From assembly GCF_001436095.1 (NCBI RefSeq), contig NZ_AYYK01000008.1:295-64294 (forward strand): a DNA stretch of 64,000 nucleotides, given 5' to 3'. The notes under the pieces are model-generated. The model was given only the letters and a program-made list of their open reading frames with translations. It did no database searches and was not told the DNA's origin. Shown here piece by piece: positions 45,045 through 54,756 of this stretch; the first letter of the stretch is position 1; every line of letters starts with the position of its first letter. This stretch comes from Lapidilactobacillus dextrinicus DSM 20335. Its GTDB lineage: Bacteria > Bacillota > Bacilli > Lactobacillales > Lactobacillaceae. The position numbers and the translations under genes were made by a program.

Positions 45045-45752
45045 TTATTCGTTATCTGGATTCTTTAAGAAGTAGCCCACACCACGTCGAGTAACAATCC
45101 ATTTAGGATGACTAGGATCATCTTCGATTTTTTCACGTAAGCGTCGAATAGTAACATCTACTGTGCGCACATCACCGAAATAATCATAACCCCAAACCGT
45201 TTGCAGCAAATGTTCCCGTGTCATAACCTGGCCCAAATGCTTGGCCAAATAATGCAACAACTCAAACTCGCGATGCGTTAATTCAATTTTTTCACCACGT
45301 TTAGCTACGTCATAAGCATCTGGATAAATCGTTAAATCACCAATATCAATTTCATGATGCGCATTTTCATCCGCATCAGCAACTGCTGTCGCTTGCCGAC
45401 GTAAATTAGCTTTGACCCGCGCTACTAATTCACGATTAGAGAAGGGCTTTGTGACATAATCATCGGCGCCCAATTCCAAACCAATCACCTTATCAATTTC
45501 AGAATCTTTAGCTGTTACCATAATAATTGGCATGTCGTGTGTCTTCCGCACTTCACGCGCAACTTCTAATCCATCTACTTTAGGTAACATTAAATCTAAT
45601 AGAATTAAATCAGGATTTTCTTCTTCTACTTTCTTTAAGGCCTCTTCACCATCATAAGCTACAGAAACATCGTAGCCTTCTTTGGTTAAAGAAAACTTGA
45701 CAATATCAGAAATAGGCTTCTCATCGTCAACAACTAAAATTTTCTTTGCCAT
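45045..45752 (-). CDS. walR: WalR (YycF), essential cell-wall response regulator
   Basis: A 235-residue OmpR-family regulator: receiver domain with [16 protein letters not shown] (phospho-Asp 53), TAKDSE and TKPF, and a winged helix with the very conserved [18 protein letters not shown] and RRGVGYFL. It controls wall hydrolases and related genes through TGTWAH-N5-TGTWAH. Two perfect boxes occur in this window. The ATG follows AAGGAGGA. Confidence 0.96.
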   Translation of the reverse strand: MAKKILVVDDEKPISDIVKFSLTKEGYDVSVAYDGEEALKKVEEENPDLILLDLMLPKVDGLEVAREVRKTHDMPIIMVTAKDSEIDKVIGLELGADDYVTKPFSNRELVARVKANLRRQATAVADADENAHHEIDIGDLTIYPDAYDVAKRGEKIELTHREFELLHYLAKHLGQVMTREHLLQTVWGYDYFGDVRTVDVTIRRLREKIEDDPSHPKWIVTRRGVGYFLKNPDNE

Positions 45753-45785
45753 CTATATGGTTCCTCCTTAGGAAACGCTACTCCT

Positions 45786-45814
45786 ATTATACTAATTTTA
45801 TGCCAAAAGCACAA
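45786..45814 (-). promoter_or_regulatory. Promoter of the walR operon
   Basis: On the minus strand TTGTGC (45814-45809), 17 nt, TATAAT (45791-45786), about 35 nt before the walR start. Confidence 0.75.
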
Positions 45815-45911
45815 AACTTCATTGCAACGTCCCACTTTTGACACATGAAAATTTTCAAAATTAAAAATTAGATGATTACTAAAAATACTTTTACGACAAA
45901 AAGGTAGTCAC

Positions 45912-45934
45912 AAAAAAACGGTATAATTACCGTT
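45912..45934 (-). terminator. Terminator of the Fe-ADH gene
   Basis: The stem AACGGTA / TACCGTT has a 4-nt loop and is followed by T-run on the minus strand. It insulates walR from the upstream gene. Confidence 0.7.
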
Positions 45935-46003
45935 AAAACGCATGTTTTCATGCCCTCTACAGATAATTACCCGTTTTTTCAAAATTTTCATTTTCTAAAT
46001 TGA

Positions 46004-47173
46004 CTATTCTTGATCGTAAGCTTCTTGGAATAACTGAATTAACTCTTCTTTGGTTCCCTTGCGTGGATTTGAGAAAGCATTTCCATCTTTCAAAGCATTT
46101 TCGGCCATCAATGGGAAATCTTCTGGTTTAGCACCGATATCTTTGATGCTGCGTGGAATACCAACATCATCTGCCATTTGGCGCATCGCTTTAATGGCTA
46201 ATTCAGCGGCATCACGAGTAGAAAGACCTTCCGTATTTTCGCCCATAATCTCAGCTAATTCAGCAAAACGTTCTGGTGCAGCAATGATATTGTATTTCTC
46301 GACAATTGGTAATAATAAAGCACAGCAAACACCATGAGGTGCATCATATTGACCACCTAATTGGTGAGCCATTGCATGAACATAACCTAAATCAGCGTTA
46401 TTAAAGGCCATACCAGCTAACATTTCTGCTTCAACCATCTTAGTCCGCGCTTCAACATTATGACCGTTAGCAACGGCTTCACGTAAACTACCCTCAATTA
46501 ACTTAATGGCTTGAATACACATACCATCCGTTAACTCGTTACGGTTAGTTGACACATATGGTTCAATCGCTTGAACAAAAGCATCCATACCCGTTGCTGC
46601 CGTTAATTTAGCAGGAACATCAAGCATTAGTAGCGGATCATTAAATGATACTAGTGGGATATTGCGCCACGAAACAACCACAAACTTCAAATGGGTTTCT
46701 TGGTTCGTAATTACACAGTGACGTGTTAATTCTGAACCAGTACCGGCTGTTGTATTAACTGCCATTAATGGTGGTAGTGGATTTTTCAAAGTTTCAATTC
46801 CGGCAAGTTGTGTGATATCCTCGCCGTTGGTTAAGATAATTCCCGTTCCTTTACCTGTATCATGAGCAGAACCACCACCAACAGTAATGATACTGTCGCA
46901 ATTTTCAGCTAAATATAACTCTTTAGCTGTCTGAATATTATGAATTTTAGGGTTAGGTTCAACACCATCATAGATTGTATAAGTAACGCCAGCTTTATCT
47001 AAAGATGCTAAGGTTTGAGCAACTGGGCCATCTACAACACCTTCTAGAAATTTATCCGTCACAATTAAAGGATGATTCATATTTAACATTTTGGCACGTT
47101 CACCAATCTTTTCAATGACACCAGGGCCAAAGAAGTTAACACTTGGTGATAAGAAATCAAAATTTGTCTTCAT
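46004..47173 (-). CDS. Iron-containing alcohol dehydrogenase family protein
   Basis: A 389-residue group III dehydrogenase. The NAD-binding loop is VGGGSAHDTGKG, and TTAGTGSE follows. Metal ligands in this family are Asp, His, His, His. Here Asp is in TGMDAFVQAIE, where the second ligand of the usual DxxxH is Gln; the last two His are in VHAMAHQLGG and APHGVCC. The missing His may change the metal or weaken activity. Overall similarity is to 1,3-propanediol or alcohol/aldehyde dehydrogenases. Monocistronic. Confidence 0.88.
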   Translation of the reverse strand: MKTNFDFLSPSVNFFGPGVIEKIGERAKMLNMNHPLIVTDKFLEGVVDGPVAQTLASLDKAGVTYTIYDGVEPNPKIHNIQTAKELYLAENCDSIITVGGGSAHDTGKGTGIILTNGEDITQLAGIETLKNPLPPLMAVNTTAGTGSELTRHCVITNQETHLKFVVVSWRNIPLVSFNDPLLMLDVPAKLTAATGMDAFVQAIEPYVSTNRNELTDGMCIQAIKLIEGSLREAVANGHNVEARTKMVEAEMLAGMAFNNADLGYVHAMAHQLGGQYDAPHGVCCALLLPIVEKYNIIAAPERFAELAEIMGENTEGLSTRDAAELAIKAMRQMADDVGIPRSIKDIGAKPEDFPLMAENALKDGNAFSNPRKGTKEELIQLFQEAYDQE

Positions 47174-47316
47174 ATTTTTTCCTCACTAGCTTTATAGGAT
47201 AACTCGATTATAAGTCAACGTTAATAAAAGCAACATTGACAACCCTTACATTTTGTCAAAATTTTAGACAACTCTGCCAAAAAAATATGAAATTTCAATT
47301 TTTTTACGATGAAGGG

Positions 47317-47343
47317 TTGCGGGTCCGCGTTTCCTGTGATAAT
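47317..47343 (+). promoter_or_regulatory. Promoter of tRNA-Lys
   Basis: TTGCGG, 15 nt, then an extended -10 TGT-GATAAT. It ends 25 nt before the tRNA. Confidence 0.6.
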
Positions 47344-47367
47344 ATATTTAAGTCGTCAAGTTCATAT

Positions 47368-47440
47368 GGGTGGTTAGCTCAGCTGGCAGAGCAACGGACT
47401 CTTAATCCGTGGGTCCAGGGTTCGATCCCCTGACCACCCA
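47368..47440 (+). tRNA. tRNA-Lys (anticodon CTT)
   Basis: 73 nt with acceptor GGGTGGT / ACCACCC and discriminator A, D-arm AGCTCAGCTGGCAGAGC, anticodon loop CTCTTAA with CTT, and T-arm GGGTTCGATCCCC. CCA is not encoded and must be added after transcription. Confidence 0.97.
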
Positions 47441-47451
47441 TCAAATGACAT

Positions 47452-47497
47452 TAACCAGTAATCATGCAGCGTTAAATCGCCGTGGTTGCTGGTTTTT
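47452..47497 (+). terminator. Terminator of tRNA-Lys
   Basis: The stem AACCAG-AATCA / TGGTT-CTGGTT with bulges is followed by seven T. Confidence 0.8.
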
Positions 47498-47514
47498 TTG
47501 TTGCCTTAAATATC

Positions 47515-47576
47515 AAAAAAGAACATGAACTTCCTTTCTCATTTCATTGAGAATGTGGAAGCTCATGTTCTTTTTA
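47515..47576 (-). terminator. Terminator of yhgE-like gene
   Basis: The stem AAAAAGAACATGA / TCATGTTCTTTTT encloses an inner hairpin; T-runs are present on both strands. Confidence 0.85.
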
Positions 47577-47600
47577 ATTACTTTTTATCATAGCCCTTAA

Positions 47601-50600
47601 CTATGCTGCATGTTTTGTGGTTGCTTGACGTTTGGCACTTCCCATTAAGAAGATTAGCCAGAATATTAATAACGCAATCCCTAAGAATAATAACATCAGA
47701 ACAGCATTAACATTAATCGCAATACCACCAGTAATTGTCTGTCTCAGTGCTAAGTTCGTGTAGTGAACCGGTGAGAATAATCCCAAGAAACTACTAATTG
47801 AATTAATTGTTTCTGCAGGGTAAATATCATTAGCAAAGAAGACAGAAACTCCGAGAATACCACTGGCAAGTAAGAATGCCCAATAACGCATATATTTGAA
47901 CAATACTGTTTCAATTAATGCCGTGACAACTGAAAGTGTTATTCCTAATGTAACGAATTGAATTGGATGGTCAATTTGCTTCAAGATTAAAATAATGACG
48001 CCGGTTGTAACCGCACCTTGTAATATTGCTAAACCAACCGTTTGATAAATTGAACGAGTAGTCTTTAAGCCAGTTAAGTGTGCCATTGCCATTACAATAG
48101 CCGTGACACCTAATAATGTTAAGAGTGAAATAGCAAATGGTGCCATTGCAAAACCAAAGTTTGGTACATAGTTTGGTTCATCATGACTAATCTTAGTTGG
48201 TGTCGCAAACATTTGAGCCATTTTACTATTCAATGGTGTGGCAGCAACTTGATCGGCACCACCTTGTAATGATGTTGCTAATGTTTGATCGCCATCTTTC
48301 AACTGACTAACACCGTTATTTAAGGCAGCTGAATTAGCATCTAACTTAGTTGCACCAGCCGTTAATTGATCGGCACCACTAATAAGTGCACCGGTTGAGC
48401 TATTTAATGTATTGAGGCCACTGCTTAATTGATTGCCACCAGTAGCTAATTGGCTAACACCTGATTTTAATGCTGGTGTACTTGCTTGTAGTGTTTGCAA
48501 CCCTGTGTTTAGTTGGCCTGAACCATTTGCCAATTGGCTAACACCACTCACTAAGGTTGGCACTTGACCATTTAAACTTTGCATGCCAACTTTTTCTTGT
48601 TGAGCGCCTAAGTTCAACATACCAATAGCATTCGTTAAAATCGGCACTTGTTGATTAAGTTGACCTAAACCTGAACTTAGTTGGGAAGTACCACTATTTA
48701 ATGCACTGGAATTAGCGTTAAGTTGTTGCGAACCTGCAGCTAATTGCTGAACACCACTCACTAAAGTTGGAACTTGTTGGTTAAGCTGAGTTAATCCTGA
48801 AGCTAATTGACTTTGGCCGTTAATTAATGTGTTATTATTTGCTCTTAATTGTGCTGAACCATCTGACAATTGAGTAACACCACTAACCAACGCAGGTATA
48901 TTGCCATTTAACTGACCTAAACCTGTATTAACTTTTGTTTCACCATCAATGAGAGTGTCTGTATTAGCACTTAATTGGGCTGTACCAGCAGCTAATTCAT
49001 TAATACCTGCAGCCAATTTTGGCGCTTTTTCAGCTAATGAACTTGAGCCAGTGACTAATTGAGCCAAGCCGTCCGTTAATGAAGTACCACCATTAGCGCC
49101 AGTCAATTCACCCATTTGGGTTTTTAATTTACTTAAAATAATAGTCAAGAACAGTTTGCTAGTTGATAACTTAGTATTTGCTGTCTTCAAATCTGCGGTC
49201 AAATCGCTATTTGAAATTGCTTGTACTTGTTGCTTAGCAGTTGCAAGTTCAGCTTGCAAGTTAGCAACCGTCGTTGCAGAAATTGAGTTAGCTGTTGGCG
49301 CTGGTTGATTACTTAACTCAGCCAGTTTAGCCAAATCTGCCTTAACAGCTGCGTTATTAGCGCCGCTGGTTGTTGTGTTCGTTATTTGACTACCACCAGC
49401 ACCTTTTAATGCACTTTTCATAGCCGCAGTTTGTTCAGCTGTTAGTCCTTGTGCTTGACTAACTTGATCAATTTTAGCAGCAATTTCAGCATCTGTATCG
49501 CCGTTATTCACCGTTGCTGTTGAGTTATTAGTATTGGCAATATCTACTTGTAACTTGGCAACAGCTTCTTTTAGTTGTGTATTAGTTGTTGTCGAAGTAT
49601 TAGTTGGTAAAGCTTTAACTGAAGCTGATAATTGATCCAATGACTTGTTTAACGCTGCAGTACTTGTTGATGTTGCAGCATGTGTTTGTGCGTCTTTAAC
49701 TGCTTGTGCAGCAGCTACCACGTTATCATTAACAGTATTAAGCGCTGTGTTCATTTGAGTCATGCTACTTGGCAAACTACTTAAACTCTCTTGTAATTGC
49801 TTGATACCGTCATTTAATGACGCCGTGCCACCAACTAGATCGTCTTCTTTAACCCCATCGGCTAAAGTAGTTGCCCCTGCATTTAGTTTGCTAACACCGG
49901 CTGTATATTGTTGCCAACCTGGCAATAACTGATTTGAGCCATTAACTAACTGGCTTACACCGTCTGCTAAAGTTCCTTTTTGACCATTTAACTTTTGCAA
50001 ACCATCATCTAACTGCGTAACGCCGCTTGTATATTGACGCCAACCTGGTAATAGTTGATCCGAGCCACTTTGCAACTGGCTCACACCATTAGCTAAAGCC
50101 CCAGTTTTGGAATTTAACGTTTGTAATCCCGTGTTAACTTGATAAACACCATTAGTGTACGTAACCGTCCCTGTAACTAATGCTTTAGCCCCATTAGTTA
50201 ATTTAACGACGCCTAAGGCAAGTTCTCCTTTTTTACTATCTAACTGACTTAGACCATCGCTAATTTGAACAGAGCCATCTGTTAATTTACCAACACCATC
50301 TTTTAAAGTACCGGTTTTACTATTTAAAGTTTGTAACCCATTATTCAATTGGTTAGAACCATCTGCTAATTGATTAACACCATTTACCAATGTCGTACTT
50401 TTATCATTTAATTGATTTAAACCAGCGCTTAATTGTTGCCCACCAATTGCTAACTTTTTAACACCATCTGGCAGTGGTTGAACGCTTGTATCCAATTGAA
50501 CCATACCGTTTTTCAGCGTTTTAACACCAGTTGTATATTGTTTCATACCAGACTGAAGTGTTACAGTTCCATCTTTAAGTTGTGTGGCACCATCAGCGGC

Positions 50601-51125
50601 CTTTTGAAAACCAGCCCCACTAGTTTTAATTTGTGAAAAGAGTGCTAATGCGTAACTCTTCGTTACAGCTGAACGCACTTGTGTGTTGACTTGATCAACT
50701 GCCACACTACTCATAACGCCGGCAATATAATTCATTGAGTCATTTGTTTTATAAGTCAGATTCATTTTTTTAGGACTTTTAGCAGTGACAGTTGTTGCAT
50801 TCTTAGAAAAGTTTTCTGGAATTTCAACAACGGCGTAATACTTATTCTCTTTTAATCCTTCTTGAGCCTTTTGTGCACTAACAAAATGCCATTGCATACC
50901 ATGATTCTTTTTTAATTGTGCGATCATTTGTTGTCCGACCGCCATCTTTTTGCCTTGATATTTAACCGCCTGATCACGATTAACAACCGCAATTGGCAAT
51001 TTACTTGTGTGACCAAATGGATTCCACACAGACTGTAAAAATAATAGGACTGCTACAACCGGCAAAGTTACACCTAAAATTATTGCAGCAATTTTAACGC
51101 CTCGACTTTTAAAAATAATAAACAC
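47601..51125 (-). CDS. Very large YhgE/Pip family membrane protein
   Basis: A 1174-residue protein. One N-terminal membrane helix (about 10-30) and a conserved external head (PIAVVNRDQAVKYQGKK) precede about 850 residues of repeated LxxGxxQLxxG-type units (for example TLVSGVQQLAAGSQQLNANS), likely a long helical stalk. Five C-terminal membrane segments of the ABC-2 permease-like type follow (from about residue 985). The founding member is the lactococcal phage receptor Pip; the cellular role is unsettled, with links to secretion. Longer than Pip because of extra repeats. GTG start after GGGGG. A strong promoter lies upstream. Confidence 0.9.
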   Translation of the reverse strand: MFIIFKSRGVKIAAIILGVTLPVVAVLLFLQSVWNPFGHTSKLPIAVVNRDQAVKYQGKKMAVGQQMIAQLKKNHGMQWHFVSAQKAQEGLKENKYYAVVEIPENFSKNATTVTAKSPKKMNLTYKTNDSMNYIAGVMSSVAVDQVNTQVRSAVTKSYALALFSQIKTSGAGFQKAADGATQLKDGTVTLQSGMKQYTTGVKTLKNGMVQLDTSVQPLPDGVKKLAIGGQQLSAGLNQLNDKSTTLVNGVNQLADGSNQLNNGLQTLNSKTGTLKDGVGKLTDGSVQISDGLSQLDSKKGELALGVVKLTNGAKALVTGTVTYTNGVYQVNTGLQTLNSKTGALANGVSQLQSGSDQLLPGWRQYTSGVTQLDDGLQKLNGQKGTLADGVSQLVNGSNQLLPGWQQYTAGVSKLNAGATTLADGVKEDDLVGGTASLNDGIKQLQESLSSLPSSMTQMNTALNTVNDNVVAAAQAVKDAQTHAATSTSTAALNKSLDQLSASVKALPTNTSTTTNTQLKEAVAKLQVDIANTNNSTATVNNGDTDAEIAAKIDQVSQAQGLTAEQTAAMKSALKGAGGSQITNTTTSGANNAAVKADLAKLAELSNQPAPTANSISATTVANLQAELATAKQQVQAISNSDLTADLKTANTKLSTSKLFLTIILSKLKTQMGELTGANGGTSLTDGLAQLVTGSSSLAEKAPKLAAGINELAAGTAQLSANTDTLIDGETKVNTGLGQLNGNIPALVSGVTQLSDGSAQLRANNNTLINGQSQLASGLTQLNQQVPTLVSGVQQLAAGSQQLNANSSALNSGTSQLSSGLGQLNQQVPILTNAIGMLNLGAQQEKVGMQSLNGQVPTLVSGVSQLANGSGQLNTGLQTLQASTPALKSGVSQLATGGNQLSSGLNTLNSSTGALISGADQLTAGATKLDANSAALNNGVSQLKDGDQTLATSLQGGADQVAATPLNSKMAQMFATPTKISHDEPNYVPNFGFAMAPFAISLLTLLGVTAIVMAMAHLTGLKTTRSIYQTVGLAILQGAVTTGVIILILKQIDHPIQFVTLGITLSVVTALIETVLFKYMRYWAFLLASGILGVSVFFANDIYPAETINSISSFLGLFSPVHYTNLALRQTITGGIAINVNAVLMLLFLGIALLIFWLIFLMGSAKRQATTKHAA

Positions 51126-51614
51126 GTCCTTCCCCCGATCTTAAATCTGTCGAATGAAATTTTATTTTTTAAATTCCGTACATTCAACGAGCTGCGATTT
51201 AAGACATGTTTAGAATTATAGTCAGCTTTTTTTAAAGGTCAAGACAATTAATTAAGATAACTAAAATTATTAATTAGATAATTTTTATGTCATGAAAGCA
51301 AAACGCTAAAAATAATAAAATGTATTATTTTTTGAATATTAAACGCAGATATAGCGCTTGTTTAATGCTATTTTTAAACAATTAAACTTTATAGAACAAT
51401 ACCTAGAAAACCTCCATTTTTAAACTTTTTTATCTAGAAATACATCAAAAACTACTTACTATGTCATCTTATTTCATCTAGTATTGAAAACCTGATAACT
51501 GCTGTCTGTTTATTATATCGATTGTTTTACTTTATCTTTTGTTCTAACAATAACTAATGTTTTTTCTAAGATAGTTCGTTTTTTATTTTAAGATTGGTTT
51601 TTAGAATAATTTAT
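51126..51614. other. Gene-free AT-rich stretch with the yhgE-like promoter
   Basis: About 490 bp. Near its left end is the promoter, with direct repeats ATTAATTA-(A)GATAA (51247 and 51269) just upstream of the -35 as a possible operator. The rest is AT-rich with no ORF, RNA or structure that I can name. Confidence 0.5.
51215..51242 (-). promoter_or_regulatory. Promoter of the yhgE-like gene
   Basis: On the minus strand TTGACC (51242-51237), 16 nt, TATAAT (51220-51215), about 90 nt before the GTG. Confidence 0.78.
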
Positions 51615-51617
51615 AAC

Positions 51618-51655
51618 AAAAAAGACCTGGTTAAAAGAAATAACCAGGTCTTTTT
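51618..51655 (-). terminator. Terminator of the PTS-deacetylase operon
   Basis: The stem AAAAGACCTGGTTA / TAACCAGGTCTTTT has a 6-7 nt loop and T-runs on both strands. Confidence 0.93.
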
Positions 51656-51660
51656 GTTAA

Positions 51661-52413
51661 TTAAATTTGTGAATAGCGAATTAATTCAATCTCGTGTTCT
51701 AGTAACCATTGTTTCATTTTAGGATCAGTTAGCATAGCCACTTCATGTGTACGCGGTACAGTCAAACTAGAGTGCGTTAGAATGTACCAATCTAAATAAC
51801 CCGGATGATTAACCATCATAGCATAGCCATCATCATATTCAGCTGACGCAGCCTTTTTTAGCGTCTGATACGGGTCGTAATTATCACCCATACTCTCCAT
51901 ATACATGTACAATTTCTTACCGTGTAAGGTAATCGGCTGGTCGTCCCATAAGAACTTTAAAAAGTTTAATTGATGACGATCTGCAACAATTTGTAGCCCT
52001 TTAATTAAGTTATCACTGACAACAGCATGACTTTCAAAATAATCTGGTTTACGGCCGACAATCTCAACAAAACGTTGATATTGTGCTTCGATTTCAAGGA
52101 CAACTTCGTCTAAATTAACGAAATCATTTTTAGCAGTTCGATAGACTTTGGACGCTTTAAATTCACCATTTTCTGCAGTAATACTAGGAATTTTAGTTGC
52201 ATCCGTTAACGGGCGACCCTGGCAAATTACAACGTGTAACCCTAGGTCGATATCCGCATCTTTAATCAAGTCATAGCCAGCTTGTGAGGTGGGCATATTA
52301 ACCATAAAGCCAACATTGTTAATTAAACCTTCATGAACTGTCTTGGCAATCCCTAAGTTAACAGCCTCTGAATAACCCAAATCATCTGCACGAACAATCA
52401 TTTTTTTAGTCAT
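51661..52413 (-). CDS. YdjC/ChbG-family carbohydrate deacetylase
   Basis: A 250-residue metal-dependent deacetylase with the family ligands VRADDLG (Asp-Asp), LGLHVV (His) and ESHAVV (His). ChbG removes an acetyl group from chitobiose or chitobiose-phosphate in enteric bacteria. As the last gene of this PTS operon it probably deacetylates the imported, phosphorylated sugar. The ATG follows GGAGG, 5 nt after the EIIBC stop. Confidence 0.87.
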   Translation of the reverse strand: MTKKMIVRADDLGYSEAVNLGIAKTVHEGLINNVGFMVNMPTSQAGYDLIKDADIDLGLHVVICQGRPLTDATKIPSITAENGEFKASKVYRTAKNDFVNLDEVVLEIEAQYQRFVEIVGRKPDYFESHAVVSDNLIKGLQIVADRHQLNFLKFLWDDQPITLHGKKLYMYMESMGDNYDPYQTLKKAASAEYDDGYAMMVNHPGYLDWYILTHSSLTVPRTHEVAMLTDPKMKQWLLEHEIELIRYSQI

Positions 52414-52417
52414 AAAC

Positions 52418-53875
52418 TTAGGCCTCCACTAATTTGAAATCAGCTGCATCAACAGCTGTATCTTTTTTAGTGACACCAATTAAATAAGTTGCTACCGCCG
52501 CACCGACAAACGCGATCACACCAGATAAAATTCCGTTAACCAGATTCATGGTTGAACCACCAACATAACCAGTTAAAGCTAAGAAATTAGCTACTGGTAC
52601 TAATACATAAGCTGTTACGTGAGTTAAACCAGCATATAAACCACCTAAGAAACCGCCAATCATCATTCCGATAAATGGTCGCTTGTAACGAATCGCAATC
52701 CCATAGAGCCCCGGCTCAGTAACGCCACCAATTAGCCCAGCTAGTAAATAGCCCCATGCTAATGCTTTTTCATCTTTATCCTTTAAGCGTAGCGCTGCGC
52801 CAAGACACATACCAGCAACAGCGAAACTAGCCGCAATGGCGCCTAGATCAACAAAGTTTTCGTGGCCTGCTTGAGCGAAAATCGTAATCATTGTAGCAAT
52901 CATAATTAAATGCATACCGGTCATAACCAAAATTTCCCAAAGTGCACCAATTAAAGCAACACCGAGAATTGCCCAAATACCGCCCATTTTACCAAAGGCC
53001 AAAATACCGTCAGAAATATATTTACCGAAAAATGAACCAGCAGGTCCAAGAATCGTTAAGGTCAATGGCAACATCACGGCAATTGTCAATGTTGGCACAA
53101 AAATAGTACTTAAAGCACTAGGAATAATCTTCTTGAAGAATGGTTCCACATAACTCATAATCCAAACAGCTAATAAAATTGGCACAACAGTACTGCCATA
53201 ATCAACTAGCGTCATGGGAATACCATAGACTGAAAATGCCTTACCAGCCTTAACAATATTAACTAGATTAGGATCTAATAGAATAGCACCTAAAAACATT
53301 GAAACCACTGGATTGGTCTTAAATTGTTTAGAAGCTGTGTAGCCAATAAAAATCGGGAAGAAATAAAAACCAGCATTACCAACAAGTTCTAAAAGCTTAT
53401 AAGTATCACTTGACGCTGCAAAAACATTTAACATTGTTGGGCCTAAAATTGCTGCAAACATTTTAAACATGGAAGCCGCAATTAAAACTGGAATTAATGG
53501 TGTTAAACTACCGGCAATTTTATTTAAAATTGTTGAACCTAATTTCTTCCAGCTAAAAGGTTCTTTTTCCTTTACTAATTCTGGATCTAAATCTTCGTCA
53601 ACAGCTGCGTTTTTCGCCAAACCACCAGCTGCCGTTAAAGCGTCATAAACGTTGGCTACTGTTTGACCAATAATAACTTGATACTGACCACCAGCACGAT
53701 TAACGCCAATAACACCCTTAATATTGGCTACTTTTTTATCGTTAGGGATACTTTCATCTTTTAAGTTAAAGCGTAAACGAGTCATACAATGAACGACATT
53801 AGAAATATTGGCTGTACCACCAACCTCAGCTAATATTTCTTTAGCAGTTGCTGTATATTGTTCTTCTTTTGTCAT
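52418..53875 (-). CDS. PTS EIIBC component, glucose/beta-glucoside superfamily
   Basis: A 485-residue fused EIIB-EIIC permease. The EIIB domain (residues 1-85) has the phospho-Cys in VVHCMTRLRFNL. EIIC follows with about ten membrane segments, including GGVTEPGLYG and the TGMHLIMIA motif. Family members carry beta-glucosides, sucrose, trehalose or MurNAc; the adjacent deacetylase suggests an N-acetylated sugar. The start was set to the ATG at 53875, 8 nt after AAAGGAG; the GTG at 53884 overlaps the licT-like stop. Confidence 0.9.
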   Translation of the reverse strand: MTKEEQYTATAKEILAEVGGTANISNVVHCMTRLRFNLKDESIPNDKKVANIKGVIGVNRAGGQYQVIIGQTVANVYDALTAAGGLAKNAAVDEDLDPELVKEKEPFSWKKLGSTILNKIAGSLTPLIPVLIAASMFKMFAAILGPTMLNVFAASSDTYKLLELVGNAGFYFFPIFIGYTASKQFKTNPVVSMFLGAILLDPNLVNIVKAGKAFSVYGIPMTLVDYGSTVVPILLAVWIMSYVEPFFKKIIPSALSTIFVPTLTIAVMLPLTLTILGPAGSFFGKYISDGILAFGKMGGIWAILGVALIGALWEILVMTGMHLIMIATMITIFAQAGHENFVDLGAIAASFAVAGMCLGAALRLKDKDEKALAWGYLLAGLIGGVTEPGLYGIAIRYKRPFIGMMIGGFLGGLYAGLTHVTAYVLVPVANFLALTGYVGGSTMNLVNGILSGVIAFVGAAVATYLIGVTKKDTAVDAADFKLVEA

Positions 53876-53880
53876 TAGGC

Positions 53881-54732
53881 TCACTCCTTTTTACGTCCAG
53901 TTTCCTGGTTAACAATTCGTTTGACATAAATCATTAAGTAAAAAATCTCATCTTGAGTACTTTTAGTTTTTAAAATATCATCGATATAATTGGCAATTCG
54001 TTTAGCCCCAATATAAATTTGGGGTTCTTCATCTTTCATAGTGTTAAACAGAACTTCATTATCATTTTCGGTAATTTGTTCTTGTTCTTGCACCCGCTTA
54101 ATATAGTAACGAACATGCATCGTAAAACGGTTATACGTAAACGACTTGCGATTAATGACAATATCAAATTGTTGCTCAATAATCTTAGTTGCTTGTTCAA
54201 TTAAATCATCACTATTTAAAGTTGCTGTGTCTGCCGAACTTATTTCCGGCGATTGCGAATTAACTAAGTGCATCGCAATTGCCGTCACCTCAGAAGTTGG
54301 CAAATTAATTTTTAGTTGTTTGTTAATCATCTTGACCGCATCATAGCCAACTTTAGTTTCAGCGGGGTAAAGTTGTTCAACATCGTAAGAAAAAGGAAGT
54401 TGTAACCCGTCATAATCATTCAACCGAGTAATTGCAAAATGAATATGATCAGCCAAGGTAAAGACTAAATTAGGATTAAGCGCATGAGGGATTAATTGTT
54501 GTGCTTCATTAACAATCGTGGCACTGATTTCAAAAATTTCAGCGGGAATTTCTTTTAATAATTGGTAATAATGAAAGTTTAGTTTATAAAAAGTCATGGA
54601 AATTTTACTCAGATCAGTGAGTTCATACGGCATTTTAGGAAAGCCAATTCCTTTACCAAAAGCAACTAATTCGTCGCCATTGTTATCTAGACAAACTGCC
54701 ACATTATTGTTAATTTTTTTAACGACTTTCAC
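53881..54732 (-). CDS. BglG/LicT-family transcriptional antiterminator
   Basis: A 283-residue RNA-binding antiterminator: CAT domain (1-55, MKVVKKINNNVAVCLDNNGDE), PRD1 (about 65-170) and PRD2 (about 175-283) with the phosphorylatable His residues in FALADHIHFAI and MHVRYYI. It should bind the RAT hairpin in the operon leader (55351-55385) and prevent formation of the overlapping terminator when sugar is present. GTG start after GGGGGAG. Confidence 0.92.
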   Translation of the reverse strand: MKVVKKINNNVAVCLDNNGDELVAFGKGIGFPKMPYELTDLSKISMTFYKLNFHYYQLLKEIPAEIFEISATIVNEAQQLIPHALNPNLVFTLADHIHFAITRLNDYDGLQLPFSYDVEQLYPAETKVGYDAVKMINKQLKINLPTSEVTAIAMHLVNSQSPEISSADTATLNSDDLIEQATKIIEQQFDIVINRKSFTYNRFTMHVRYYIKRVQEQEQITENDNEVLFNTMKDEEPQIYIGAKRIANYIDDILKTKSTQDEIFYLMIYVKRIVNQETGRKKE

Positions 54733-54756
54733 AATTGCTCCCCCTCTGCGCTATTA

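Noticed and set aside
47236-47433. A 65-codon open frame overlapping the tRNA
   Set aside because: It runs through the tRNA-Lys gene and its promoter with no ribosome site; it is an open frame by chance.
47601-51125. Prophage gene, because the family is named phage infection protein
   Set aside because: Pip is a host membrane protein used by phage as a receptor; no phage genes are nearby.
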